Notes: generated from the sequence alone by a model not told the origin. 64,000 bases of DNA from Piper betle (GCA_033002965.1 JAURVB010013332.1:1-64000); one strand, 5' to 3'; counted from the stretch's first letter, positions 37,360 through 50,278 are shown. A program made the numbers and translations.

Positions 37360-39634
37360 ATCTTCCCTCCTTATAAAAATTTCATCCTCGAAATTTCAAC
37401 TGAAGGAGGTTATACTGAACTAATACCTGAAAGCTAGATACACACCAGTTGTATCCTCTACTCTTCGATAGTCATGTACATCCTCATTGTAGCTGCGCTA
37501 TCATGAGCGGGTTCTGCTTGTGATGTTGTCAATATCAACATTCTGTTTCTAAGCTGTCTGTGCCTGTTCTAACATGACCATCATCCTTCTCTTCTGTTCT
37601 GATCCTTACTGCTAACTCGGCGGGAAAACCTAGGTCACCCCTAATGGCCTACTGGGTTGGTCAAGCAGATACTCTAGAGTATCGCAAGGTTCTAATCTGG
37701 GCTATGTCTGGGAAAACTACATCGAGGGTAAGACCTACCTGCTAGCATCTACCCATGTCCCTCTAATCCTCATCTGTGAAAGGTCACCTACATGTACTCT
37801 TAGGAAACTCTATTCCTAAGTCATACAACCAACCTAAAGTATGCTATGGGTCTCCTGCTAGGTCGAGTGTATAAACTAATGAGCTGCATGGCTCACTGTT
37901 GCCAGTCTAGATCCAACTCTCAAGTGTCCCTATATAAGGAACTGGACTGCTCACTAGGTCCTAGTTGACTTGGTCCTGAGTCAAGTATCTCACTCTGTTC
38001 TATAAGAGAACAAAGATAGCTGCTATGACTCTACTGCATACTACGGCTTAGGTGACTACCTATACAACCACTAACTACTGTTGAAAGGAGGCGAGAGCAC
38101 CTGTACATACACAGTGTGTCTCAAGGAGTATGATAACATACTCTGCATGGGACTGTAGAGTCTGCATCTGGTCTGTGGCATGTGCTCTGTGCTCTGGTCA
38201 ATGTATACTCATCTCAATCCTCTAGGTAAACTGATGGTAGGACTGATACATACAAAGGGGTGAGTGGGAATCCTCAAGTGAAAACTCTACTCTGTCTGAC
38301 ATCTCTAGGTTATAGGAATGGAGGCTGAATCTCGTGGAAATCTAGTCACACTGCTCAAAGAACTCTCAATGGGTGCTATCTCATTCTCACATGTGGTGTC
38401 TGATGCCAAGTAAATGAGGGAATCCACTAGGCTAAGAAAGACCTGCTACATAGGTATGTCCCTCTGATCTATGGTGAGGTCAAGGTATCATGCAAGTAGC
38501 AAGGGAGCATGAAATCCCTATGTAGCATACTGGGTGGCCAAAATATTGGTAGGTCTATGGACTTGTCTCTAAGATCACCACGATTTACTATGCCACAGGT
38601 GATCAGTCTATGGAGCAGTCAATCAATGACGAATCTAAGAAACAGCTCCTAAGTTGGCTCTAGTTCAATCAGCTAATAGTAAGCACGTGTTTCTCGATAC
38701 TGTACTAGTCACACACTTCTAAATGGGCGGTTAAACGACCCAAAGAACCACTATCTCCCCTCAAGTCTACGGGGACTCATAATGAGGTTCGACACGTGTC
38801 TCGTCCGCTCTTCAGTGGTGTGTAACCTGCCATCCCGTACCGATTTGTAGTACTAATCTTGACTCACATGACTACTACCGCTGTGGTAGACTCTCAAGCA
38901 AGGCTATCAATCGAAGATGAGCATACACTCGATATCACTCTGTCTGGTCAGCATGGCCTATTCTGTCTGAAGTCTCTATTTACATCGCTCTCATGCTGGG
39001 ATAGAATCCTCATCGGAAGATTTGTCTGCAAACATCTACCTGTACTGTAAACCCTAATCAGTACCATAAAGGTACCTCTATACTCAGGGCAAGGCTCAAT
39101 CTTATGTCTCAAGGTGAGAACCTAATCATGCTGGCGAAACACAAGGGAATCACTATCCTTCTGAAAAACCCTTCCTCACTAACCCTCTATCTATGCCCAA
39201 TACTCTAATATAAGTCGAATTCCTATCACTGGTTGGCCCATCACTAAATGGGTTCAACAGCGTGTGTGACTGTCTACTAACCATCTGATCTATGCTGATT
39301 GTGGCCCATGGATGTATTATCATGCAATCTGCACAATCGGATCATTATGACTGTCCCATCTGAAGGTCATACAGTCATGTTCCCTGACTCTGTCCATGCG
39401 CATCCCTATGAGACTGTCACTAACAATGCCTGATGGGGTTATCTTGCAATATTCATCTGACCCAAGGGTGTCAGGTCAAGACACATAATTGCAAGAGAGC
39501 TGTGAAGTCGGATCCTATGCTATCTCATCCAAATAACCTCACTTTTCCTAACTCTTCTCTGTTCTGCTAATTTCCATTATAACTATATCTTGTTCCTCAA
39601 GTTCTAGCCCTACTAAGCTCTAACTAATCTACTC

Positions 39635-39885
39635 GGTCGGTGGATGAGCAATACACGGACGGCGGTAGTGCATCTTCGGTCGGTGGTAGTGCATCTCGGA
39701 CGGCGGTTGTGCACCTCAGCGATGGTTGTGTGACTCGGTCGGCCATCGTGCAACTCGGTCGGCTGGTTGTGCAACTTGGTCGGTGGTTGTGCACTCGGTC
39801 GGTGGTTGTGCACTCGGTCGGCAGTTGTGCACTCGGTCAGAGGTTGTGCACTCGGTCGGCGGTTGTGCAACTCTGTCGGTGATAG
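39635..39885. repeat. Tandem array in the E1 interior, unit about 19-21 bp, about 12 copies
   Basis: Units resemble 'ctcggtcggtggttgtgca' with substitutions. Both strands stay open over the array (79-85 codons), simply because of the repeat. Confidence 0.9.
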
Positions 39886-40916
39886 TTCTATCTAGATACT
39901 AAAAATCTGATCTTGCTTGTATACATTGTAAATCCACTCTACTCTCTCTGACATATCTTGGCTGCTAACAACTAGGCTCAGGTTGTCCAACCATATGTGT
40001 CTAATCCAGAGGGGTTTGGATCATGTACTGACACATATGATGGTAAACCTATACTGAACTCACTATAATCTCCTGAAATCTGGAGTGGTTGCTTTATCAG
40101 TGCTGATTGGCCCTCAAACAGTAATCACTGATTTGGTGCCTTATCTCTGGTGGAATCCTGTGAATTATCTGATCTCATAAGCAATGGTGGTCCTGATCTT
40201 CTCCTTGTCATATCGAGACCTATGTCTGGCAAAAGAAGCCAAAACTACTGCTCGTAGGTCATAAACTAGTGGAAGAGGGGGATGCGGTGAAGTGCCCATT
40301 ATACTATCGATCCACCTCGCTACTCATCCTCATTCATCACTATCTTCTGGAAGTGGTCCATCTCATGTGCCAACTAACTTGCTACTATCTCTATACTTCA
40401 AGCTCCTTATTGTTACCCCTTTTCTTTTTAACTCATTCCTATCATGTACACCATGTCCCATGGAAACAGGACTAATGTGGTGACATGCAAGACACGAACA
40501 CCTGGTCAATCATCCAATTCACTTATGCGATGGACAGAACTAGTGGGTCTCTAAGCCCATCATGACAATCTTGTCAGATTCCTGCTCACATCTGCTAACG
40601 TCCGAATCTGGTATAAGATGAGACCTTATACCCATTATACCTCTGCTAGCACTACAATATTCCCTGCTCACATCTAACTGACAAACAGTCTGATATCACG
40701 ATGAAAATCCATAGAAATGACCTGTCAGCTTAACTAAGGCTAATTTCCACATACTTCTAATCAAGGTCCTGAATACACTTTTATCAAAACAACTTATGAA
40801 GAAAAAAATCTGCATGTAAAGAAAATAGACAGAAACATACTTGCTAGCTGGACTTGGAGTAGTCTTTGCACACACATCACCTATAAAAATATCTTACATC
40901 TTAATTGGCCGAGAGT

Positions 40917-40930
40917 GGCTCTGATACCAA
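40917..40930 (-). promoter_or_regulatory. Primer binding site of E1, tRNA-iMet type
   Basis: The minus strand reads TTGGTATCAGAGCC. It lies 3 bases from the LTR end at 40934, which defines the right LTR as the 5' LTR. Confidence 0.92.
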
Positions 40931-40933
40931 TTC

Positions 40934-41167
40934 TGTAACACCCCAAATCCAGTACATTCTCATAAACCGAACCGGTATGTTACAGACCCTGGTTAGGTCG
41001 GCTAACCCGAACCTAACTCATACAATCCAATCTCAGTGTCTTAAGAATGACATGCAAATCAAAGTACACACCAAGACAATCCTGATAAAAATTAATAAAA
41101 ATTTTGAAATATAACGAATAGAGTTTCCCCTAAAAATGCCATGAGGGGCCACCCTATCAAATATACA
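40934..41167 (-). repeat. 5' LTR of E1, piece 1
   Basis: Starts TGTAACACCCCAAATCC and tracks 34433-34703 with small differences and a short deletion. It is cut at 'caaatataca', where a chromovirus LTR begins. Confidence 0.9.
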
Positions 41168-41403
41168 TGTAACGACCCGCCATTTGTCACAACATTGTGG
41201 GCCTAGCTGGCCAGGTGTTACTCATAATTAAGCAAATATGTCTAACATTTTTTTTTAACAAAAACATATATATAAAGATCCCACAGTCTTAGACCGTTTC
41301 TCAGTAGCCACACTTATTTCACAAATAAATAAAAAAAATGAGTCCTCATATTTATTTTGCTCCATGCCCTGGTTGTCAATCACCTAATTTCGTAACTGCA
41401 CAC
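41168..41403 (-). mobile_element. Truncated chromovirus LTR (first 236 bp)
   Basis: Begins TGTAACGACCCGCCATTTG and aligns with the start of the next LTR (41404 onward) as far as 'ctgcacac', where that LTR starts anew. It is more diverged than copies A, B and C are from each other, so it is an older or different subfamily member. Confidence 0.8.
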
Positions 41404-41794
41404 TGTAACGACCCGCCATTTTTCATGATAATATTGTGGGCCTAACTGGCTAGGTGTTACTCAAAATTAAAGCAATTATGTCAAACATTATTAGAAATCA
41501 TAACTTATAATAAAATCCCACAGTCTTGGACCGTTTCCCAGCAGCCACACTTATTCCTCAATTAAATAACAAAAAGGAGTCCTCATATTACTTTGCTCCA
41601 TGTTCTAGTTGTCAATCATCTAATCTCGGATCTGCACACCTGCGGAGGCAATTCCGCGTTAGTGATTACAACACTAAGTAGTATAATAGATAAAACAAAC
41701 AAGTACATTCCACCATTTTCATATATTTATTTTAATATGCGGTGGAGCGATTCCGCTATACTCCAAAACAATGCGGAGGAGGTGTCCGCTGTGA

Positions 41795-42315
41795 TCCGCA
41801 CACCCCGGCCGTAGCCTTTTTATGGGGAGGCTACCACTACCGTCTCCAGTGCCAGTGCCTCGCACACCCCGGCCGTAGCCTTTTTGTGGGGTAGCTATCA
41901 CTGCACTCGGGTGATTGCTATGCCCCGTTTGTGGGGAAGCTCTCACTACCAATTCTAGTGCCAGTGCCTCGCACACCCGGGCCGTAGCCTTTTTATGGGG
42001 AGGCTATCACTGCACTCCAGTGCCAATGCCTTGCACACCCCGGCCGTAGCCTTTTTGTGGGGCGGCTATCACTGCACTCAGGTGATCGCTATGCCCCGTT
42101 TGTGGGGAAGCTCTCACTGCCAACTCTAGTGCCAGTGCCTCACACACCCCGGCCGTAGCCTTTTTATGGGGCGGCTATCACTGCACTCAGTGCCAGTGCC
42201 TCACACACCCCGGCCGTAGCCTTTTTATGGGGCGGCAATCACTGCACTCTAGTGCGATGGAGGAATCGCTGTGCCTCACTCACCCCGACCGTAGCCTTTT
42301 TATGGGGCGGCTATC
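41795..42315. repeat. LTR minisatellite, copy A first block
   Basis: Units of about 45-85 bp are built from 'ccccggccgtagccttttta' plus 'ggcggctatcactgcactc' and a 'ccagtgcc' spacer, alternating with a 'gccccgtttgtggggaagct' variant. The same block is found in copies B and C. Confidence 0.9.
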
Positions 42316-42764
42316 ACTACTCCAAAACAATATCGATGCATCACAAGATTCACACACATAACACGACCCAGTGTCGGACTGAGTCAATTCTTTAACCCCG
42401 GTTGCACTTCGTGCATGGTGGTCGAATCTGGGCTCAGGCCGACCTAGGCTACCAACAAGGAAAATACGATGTTCTACCTATTATACGTACCTGACTTGCG
42501 GGTTCGTCCGACTGTAATCCGCTAACCCTAATATGAACGGGGCATAAAATTATACATTAGTATAATTTTACTCGCGTCGAAAATGCATGCAACTAAATAT
42601 TTAATATATGCCACATTAATTAATTTATTTAATTCGATAAGGTTCAACACTTCTTTATTTAATTAATTATGCTATCGCGTAATTTCTACGCGATTATCTT
42701 TTATTGATCCATTATTTTACTTTACGAATTTATTATAAGAATAATTGTTTTACTTATCAAATAT

Positions 42765-43170
42765 AAATCAGTGCCTCGTACACCCCGGCCGTAGCCTTTT
42801 TATGGGGAAGCTATCACTGCACTCAGGTGATTGCTACACCCCGTTTGTGGGGAAGCTCTCACTACCAACTCTAGTGCCAATGCCTCACACACCCCGGCCA
42901 TAGCCTTTTAATGGGACGGCTATCACTGCACTCTAGTGCCAGTGCCTTGCACACCCCGGCCGTAGCCTTTTTATGGGGAGGCTATCACTGCACTCAGGTG
43001 ATTGCTATGCCCCGTTTGTGGGGAAGCTCTCACTACCAACTCTAGTGCCAGTGCCTCACACACCCCGGCCGTAGCCTTTTTATGGGGAGGCTATCACTGC
43101 ACTCCAGTGCGATGGAGGAATCGCTGTGCCTTGCTCACCCCGGTCGTAGCCTTTTTATGGGGCGGCTATC
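42765..43170. repeat. LTR minisatellite, copy A second block
   Basis: The same unit type as the first block restarts abruptly after 'cttatcaaatataa', which marks the chimeric junction in this LTR. Confidence 0.88.
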
Positions 43171-45027
43171 ACTACTCCAAAACAATGTTAATGCATTACA
43201 AACTTTATGCACATAATACGACCCAGTGTCGGACTGAGTCAATTCTTTGACCTCGGTTGCACTCGATGCATGGTGGTCGAATCTGGGCTCAGGCCGACCA
43301 AGGCTACCAACAAGGAAAATATGATGTTCTACCTATTATACGTACCTGACTTGTGATTTCGTCTGACTGTGACCCGTGAACCCTAATCTGAATGAGGGCA
43401 TAAAATTATACATTAGTATAATTTTATTTTGCATGAACCTACATGCAACTTACATGACTGATATACTATCAATTTTAAATGATGTAATTAGTTCATGTTA
43501 GTCTTCATTTCTTATTAAATTTTCAGCAATTCTAATGATAATTAATTATTAATTATCCCCATCCAAATCCCCATTATCTAATTGATAATTTAATTATTAA
43601 CATGTCCCATACTTAATTCTTTTGTATTTACCTTATATTCTAACTCAACTGCATCGAGTTCTCCCATATTTACCTAGTTGCCATTCTACTTTAACAATTC
43701 ATTTAACGACCCCAAAGCTCCCAGCTTTATTGTAGTCAACCCGTGAAAGCCGGTATTTTCATCATGCATGGCGACCAACCAGTAACGTGGCGGCCTCCAT
43801 TTGCTGCCATGGCGTCTCCAACTTGGCCACCACATGGCAACCCTCAACCAGTCCTTGGCGACCCCATTCCGGCCACCCAATCAACAACCCTAACCTGACA
43901 ATGGTGACTCCATGTCGGTCACATAATCAGCCCATGACCCATGGCGTCTACCCTAGTCGGCCACATAAACAGCACCCGACCAGACCCATGACGACTACTC
44001 TAGTCGGCCACATAAACAGCACCTGACCAGCATGTCTTCTTTTCCTTCCAGCCAATTTCAGACCCCATCTTCTATCTACCCCACTGATCCGATTGGAAAA
44101 ACCCCAAAGATCCAATCTTTATCCGCTGCTATCTCATGAAACTCGGACTACACCCTATATGGGGACCTTAATTTCACCATTAATGGTGGCCGACCAGCAG
44201 CCATGGCGACCATGTCCTGCCCCATCAAGGTGACGACCAGCACCACCCCAGGTGACGACCAGTCTGCACTTTCCATGGCGGATCCACGTCTGGCCAGCAA
44301 CACCACCCATGGCAACACCGACCTGTTCTCCCCTCGGATTGCATGACCTGCATGCCTCCTCGACGGTCTGTTTTGGCCCTCCAAGGTGACTCCATCCGGC
44401 CAGCATCACCGTCTGGGAGCAATTCCCACCTCCAGCACGTCAACCCCGCACCATGGAAGGAAACATGGAATGGTTGCTGCTGGAAAACAGCAGGACGTCC
44501 TCCTGGTTTTCTTCTTCCCTTGTTGATTGCTCATTTAATTCTTATGTTTATCATGTTTATGATTTATGCAACATGTGTATGCATGCAACAGAAGAAAAAG
44601 AAAGGAAAAGAAATTACCCGAGTGAAGGAGGAAAACCAGCATCTGTCTAAGGAGGAAAAATTTAGATGACGCCCTCCCTTTCTCCTTTTATAATGAATAA
44701 AATGACGGCTAGGGTACGTGGAAGCACCCTTTCACCGTAATTCCTTTAACCGGGTAATTGGGTAATCAACATGGTCCACTTAACCATTTCACTTAACCTG
44801 TTAAATGGGTACATGCTATGGTTCACTTAAATGGTTAATTGGATAAATAATGTAGTCGACTCGACCGATTGAACTAGAATTATCCAATTGAAAATTACTT
44901 TTCAATTAACTGGGTAATTCATACTTATCCAGCTAACAAATTTTTTTCCCACGTTCGATCCCACTACGTCGAACGTCATTATTATTAATATTATTATTAT
45001 TATTATTATTATTTCCGGGTCTTTACA

Positions 45028-45670
45028 ATCTCCCCAACTTAGAATTATTTCGTCCCTGAAATATCATAGCATAAATAGGATATTGATGATTAAGTACATC
45101 TCCGGTATAAGTTCATGTTACAACAATTACACGGATTTTATGCTACAAACAGGCTAGGATATTTTCTGGCCATTTCCTGTTCAGTCTCCCATGTAGCTTC
45201 TTCTGATCCCTGATTTCTCCATAATACCTTTACCAAAGGGATCTCCTTGTTACGGAGTGTCTTTGTTTCCCTTGCCAAGATGCGAATCGGTTTTCCTCAT
45301 AGGTTAAATCCGATTGTAGCTCTAAATCTGTAAAATTTGTGATAATGTGATTCTCATCTCGTACATATTTCTTTAGCATTGACACATGAAAGACATTGTG
45401 TACACCATCAAGGCTTGGTGGTAATGCTAATCTATATGCACAACTTCCGATTCGATCCAGAATTGGAAATGGTCCTATGAATCTTGGCTTCAACTTCCCT
45501 GATGTTCTAAATCTGATCACTCCCTTTTTAGGTGAGGTCTTAAGGTAGATGAACTCCCCAACTTGGAATTCTAAGTCCTTCCTTCAAGTGTCAGCATAAC
45601 TTTTCCGATCTGAGCTGCCTTAAGCCTTTGCTGGATGAGTTACACTTTTTCAGCTACTTCTCTCACCATC
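45028..45670 (-). pseudogene. Chromovirus integrase C-terminus and chromodomain remnant
   Basis: On the minus strand (45670 to 45138) reading needs several frame changes. The phrases are [52 protein letters not shown], then [17 protein letters not shown] and ARKYPSLFVA before a stop at 45138. These are the GPF/Y integrase end and the chromodomain-like tail of Tekay/Del-type Ty3/Gypsy elements. A polypurine tract (minus strand AAGTTGGGGAGAT) joins it to LTR copy A. The rest of pol is missing because copy B begins at 45671. Confidence 0.82.
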
Positions 45671-48373
45671 TGTAAAGACCCGAAAAAAATAAAATAAAAT
45701 AAATAAATATATATATATATGTATATATTCGACGCGGTGGGATCGAACGTTGGTATCCATGAATTTATTTAAATTATTTACCCGCTACCCGGTTAATTAT
45801 CAATTACCCGGTCAAGTGGAAAGTATTAGTTAACCGGTTAAGTATTTTTACCCGGTTAAGTAAACCATACCATTTAACCGTTTAAACTAGTAAAGTGAAC
45901 CGTATCACTTACCCATTTACCCGGCAACGAAGTGTGTTTTCATAAACCCTAGGCCTTCTTTCATTTTATAAGGAGAAGGAGGGGGGTGTCATGCACATAA
46001 GCTCCTTGGACAAACGCTAGCTTCCCCATTGTTTTGGTAAGTTTCTTCCTCTCTTCTTCTTAGTTTGCATGCATACATATGATCAAAGATTATAATACAA
46101 GATAATCATGGAAACTAAGACCTGAAATCAACAAGAAAAAGGGAGGATGTAACTGGATTAGAACCAGGAATTCACCCACGAACATAAGTTGCTGCCGTGC
46201 AGCAATTCTTGTGTGTTTGTGATTAATTACAGCAACAAGTCATAATCTTTTGCTAATCAGTTGCTGCATCAACGTCTTTACTCATGTTGTAGTAATTAAA
46301 GGTGAGATTTCATAGAATTTACAGCCAAGAATGGTAGCACGTCCTGCTGAAATTGCCAAGGATGGTAGCACGTCCTGCTGAATTGCAGCAAAAGCACCGT
46401 GGCGTTTGTGTCACGATCAGTTGCATATACCACGCTGTAGGGTAGTGTTTCTCTTCTTCTGGGCATTGGGTTGTTGTGCGGGAAGAAGGGGACGCGTGGG
46501 GCGGTGCTGCTGGCCACGTCTGAGTCGCCATAGCAGCAGGTCGAGGTCGCCATGGCTGCTGGTTCGTCGCTGTGGTGGTGCAGTCGCCCTTTGATTGTTG
46601 CTGCTAATTTGGTTGCTAGGAATGGGAGACAATGGGTGAAGGATAGGATCTAGATTTTGGTCGAAAGAGAAGAGCTTGGTGCTGGTTTTGGGTGAAGAGA
46701 ATAATGGTGATGGGAAGAAGAAGAAGAAGAAGAAGAAGAATTGCAGTTTTGTAATTTCGGGTTGACTCGATATGGGTTGAGTTAAAAATCATAATAATAA
46801 TACCAACTCGTGTTAAAATCATTGAAATAATTAATTTAAAGGAATATGAGTTAAGTGGTCAAAATAATAAATTTATAAATTATTACATGAAATTAATAAA
46901 TTTCGATCAAGATAAACGGTAATTAATTAATCGGCTGATTAAAAGCAATTAACTTAAATTGAAGGTTTATGAGGAATATTTAATAGAGACTTCACCTTTA
47001 TCATATAAAAGTTATATTTGATAAGTAAAACGATTATTCTTATAATAAATTCGTAAAGTAAAATAATGGATCAATAAAAGATAATCGCGTAGAAATTACG
47101 CGATAGCATAATTAATTAAATAAAGAAGTGTTGAACCTTATCGAATTAAATAAATTAATTAATGTGGCATATATTAAATATTTAGTTGCATGCATTTTCG
47201 ATGCGAGTAAAATTATACTAATGTATAATTTTATGCCCCGTTCATATTAGGGTTAGCGGATTATAGTCGGACGAACCCGCAAGTCAGGTACGTATAATAG
47301 GTAGAACATCGTATTTTCCTTGTTGGTAGCCTAGGTCGGCCTGAGTCCAGATTCGACCACCATGCACGAAGTGCAACCGGGGTTAAAGAATTGACTCAGT
47401 CCGACACTGGGTCGTGTTATGTGTGTGAATCTTGTAATGCATCGATATTGATTTGGAGTAGTGATAGCCGCCCCATAAAAAGGCTACGGCCGGGGTGAGT
47501 GAGGCACAACGATTCCTCCATCGCACTAGAGTGCAGTGATTGCCGCCCCATAAAAAGGCTACCGCCGGGGTGTGTGAGGCACTGGCACTGAGTGCAGTGA
47601 TAGCCACCCCATAAAAAGGCTACAGCCGGGGTGTGTGAGGCACTGGCACTAGAGTTGGCAGTGAGAGCTTCCCCACAAACGGGGCATAGCGATCACCTGA
47701 GTGCAGTGATAGCCGCCCCACAAAAAGGCTATGGCCGGGGTGTACAGGCATTGGCACTGGAGTGCAGTGATAGCCTCCCCATAAAAAGGCTACGGCCGGG
47801 GTGTGCGAGGCACTGGCACTAGAATTGGTAGTGACAGCTTCCCCACAAACGGGGCATAGCAATCACCCGAGTGCAGTGATAGCTACCCCACAAAAAGGCT
47901 ATGGCTGGGGTGTTCGAGGCACTGGCACTGGAGACGGTAGTGGTAGCCTCCCCATAAAAAGGCTATGGCCGGGGTGTGCGGATCACAGCGGACACCTCCT
48001 CCGCATTGTTTTGGAGTATAGCGGAATCGCTCCACCGCATATTAAAATAAATATATGAAAATGGTGGAATGTACTTGTTTGTTTTATCTATTATACTACT
48101 TAGTGTTGTAATCACTAACGCGGAATTGCCTCCGCAGGTGTGCAGATCCGAGATTAGATGATTGACAACTAGAACATGGAGCAAAGTAATATGAGGACTC
48201 CTTTTTGTTATTTAATTGAGGAATAAGTGTGGCTGCTGGGAAACGGTCCAAGACTGTGGGATTTTATTATAAGTTATGATTTCTAATAATGTTTGACATA
48301 ATTGCTTTAATTTTGAGTAACACCTAGCCAGTTAGGCCCACAATATTATCATGAAAAATGGCGGGTCGTTACA
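45671..48373 (+). mobile_element. Chromovirus LTR copy B (opposite orientation to A)
   Basis: Starts TGTAAAGACCCG and ends GGCGGGTCGTTACA (2703 bp). It is nearly identical to copy C throughout and, inverted, to 41404-42766 of copy A. Flanks are CCATC and CAATC, at best an imperfect duplication. On its right the E1 LTR resumes about 365 bases downstream of where it was left at 41167, so DNA was lost at this site. Confidence 0.85.
47455..47990. repeat. LTR minisatellite, copy B
   Basis: Inverted equivalent of the first block in copy A, with the same unit order. It produces spurious repeated frames of 63-85 codons. Confidence 0.9.
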
Positions 48374-49123
48374 CAATCTCTGGTCCGAAAAATAAAATAA
48401 CTATAACAAGCTGGCTATAAGAGCAAACTCTCCTATGAAAGAAAACATCGTATACTCCACGTGAACACTCTAAAGGGTATTACTGAGGAGCCACTGGGCT
48501 GCAGACCCGGTAGCATCTTGAACTTACTGATCGGCTGTTGCTGATGCGACTCTCGACATTTTCTTACTTCATTTTTCTAGTCTCAAATCCTAAGCCCTCT
48601 CCTTACCTCCATATTTCTCCTGGCCTTGAGCACGAAGGCCGAGTACTCTCAGGCAGTCGCCTTTAGTACCCTCTGAACCACAAGTCTGGACATGTGTTGT
48701 ACTAAACAGTACCAGTAAATCTCCACGTTCTCCGGGTGTGAGGAACTCATTTGCGGAGTTGTCAGGATCCCTCGGGAATGGAATAGTCCACTGGCACTAA
48801 TCCGGAGCCTGCTTTGATTGTCACGACATCTGCTCATGGTACATGGAGTCGGTTTCTCCATCTCTCGTCTCACTAAAAACACGAAAACTACATATATATA
48901 TATATATAGGGCAAGGTAAGGATTTATATAATAGGCTCGAAGGCAACTTGTGGTGGATCTTATTTTCGAAATCATCCTCGAGGGGTTATTAATCTGGAAA
49001 ACTGTTCGGTTAAATGACCCGAGTTAAGTGGGATCCAATAACACTCCACTTAATCCGTCTTCCAAATAATAAAATAAACATACAATAGAAAAGAGCGTAA
49101 AATAGAGAAGTGTCCTAAACAGA
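48374..49123 (-). repeat. 5' LTR of E1, piece 2
   Basis: Matches 35070-35819 of the left LTR, including 'ggtccgaaaaataaaataac' and the 'gaggagccactgggctgcag' block. It ends in 'gtcctaaacaga', where E4 is inserted. Confidence 0.92.
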
Positions 49124-50278
49124 TGTTAAGTGTTTAAAATATATAATATTTCCCCATGTTTTTAATATGAGTTTGTACTTCCCAGGTATAAACATTATTA
49201 ATTAAGTAATATTTTACTTTATTTTTTAGTTAATTAATATTTTAGTATATATGCTTAATTTTGATGTTTTAATGCAGAAAAAGATGAATAAATTAAGCTT
49301 TGGAATTGATTCGTCATGATACTTGGCTCCACCCAATGGCTACAAGTTATGGTGTTCAATGGAGTCGAACAGTTGGAAACTTGAAGGGACATTATAATTA
49401 ATTAGATTACGTCGATTTGTGAACACCCTCTTCGAATTCTTGTATCTCCACTTCTATATAAAGGGGTGGTCATTTGTTGTTATCATATCTCATCTCTTGG
49501 CTTCGGAGTGTAGTGAAAGTAGTAGTTTTAGTTTTTGTAATTCCTTTTTCTTTTATAATAAAAATTAGTTTCTTCTTTATAATGTTTTTTATTTTTATTA
49601 TGGAGTAGTCTTATATTTCGTTCTAGAGAAGAATCGAACTTAACATGATTTAATTGAATTTATTTCAAGCTCTTACTCTTTTATTCAATCGGATTGTTTG
49701 AATTGTGATGTTCTTAATGCTAAGAGTAGATTGATCACCTATTTCTTAGATCATGAGGTTTAATTAGATTTTGGGAGAAATTAATTAGATTAGTCATTGA
49801 TAATTCATCATACGACGAGTCTTTTGACTTGTTTGTCATTGTGGTCGGGAGATACACAACACCGTATGTGATTGTAAAACAAATCTTAATGCATTATTTT
49901 GTCGATTAATCAATTATCACCGGGAGGTAGAAATTGAGGCAAAATAATAGAAGCATGAAGGAGCGGGAGCCACTATGTCATATAATTATCCTAGATCGAC
50001 AATCCGAGGGAATAAAAGATAAGAGTAAGATTTGATGAAGATTAAATTCATGTTAAGGGAAATTCGACTCTAGAATGAGTTTTATAATTTTAACTCCGTT
50101 TTTTATTTAAGTTATTATTTAGATTTTGTTCAGTCAATTATTTCTATTTTGTTCTTAATTTTATTTTCTTAGGTTAATTTAAAGAAATTCATCTCTTTAT
50201 GGGAATGATACTCTAATTTATCATCATACTACTTGTTTCAACCGTGTATACTTGCATGTTATTGAAAATAGTCTAACA
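49124..50278 (+). repeat. 5' LTR of E4
   Basis: Near-identical to 53044-54198. Single-base differences are visible, for example at the 'cccaggtataaac' / 'cccgggtataaac' position. Confidence 0.93.

Larger units (their letters stand above)
37360..40933 (-). other. E1 interior, no coding domain
   Basis: The minus strand ends in AAATTTCGAGGATGAAAT and AAGGAGGGAAGAT directly before the LTR, the usual polypurine tract of chromovirus-related elements. Between it and the primer site I see no gag, protease, reverse transcriptase or integrase motif and no open frame above 85 codons, except in the tandem array near 39.7 kb. Confidence 0.75.
41404..45027 (-). mobile_element. Chromovirus LTR copy A (chimeric, 3' LTR)
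   Basis: Plus-strand ends are TGTAACGACCCGCC and CCGGGTCTTTACA. The segment 41404-42766 is nearly identical to copies B and C. At 42766 it jumps back into the repeat array and continues as a different subfamily (42767-45027) with its own second copy of the 'gtcggactgagtcaattc' module. The polypurine tract and integrase end lie immediately to the right, so it is the 3' LTR of a minus-strand element. There is no target duplication (CACAC against ATCTC). The GC-rich frames at 43686-44669 are unsupported as genes. Confidence 0.8.

Noticed and set aside
41593..41814. 73-codon frame identical or nearly so in three places (also 47963-48184 and 58755-58976)
   Set aside because: The repetition reflects three young copies of the same LTR, not purifying selection. 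It spans the splice-like box and the minisatellite edge.
41795..42315. CRISPR-like regularly spaced repeats
   Set aside because: Units are contiguous tandem variants without unique spacers, sit inside LTRs and occur in plant nuclear DNA. This is a minisatellite.
43686..44669. Cluster of frames up to 108 codons
   Set aside because: Inside LTR copy A, on both strands, with Met/Trp/Arg-rich low-complexity content and no family resemblance.
45671..48373. Copy B as the 5' LTR partner of copy A in a full chromovirus element
   Set aside because: The two are in opposite orientation, no primer site adjoins copy B, and no target duplication joins the pair.
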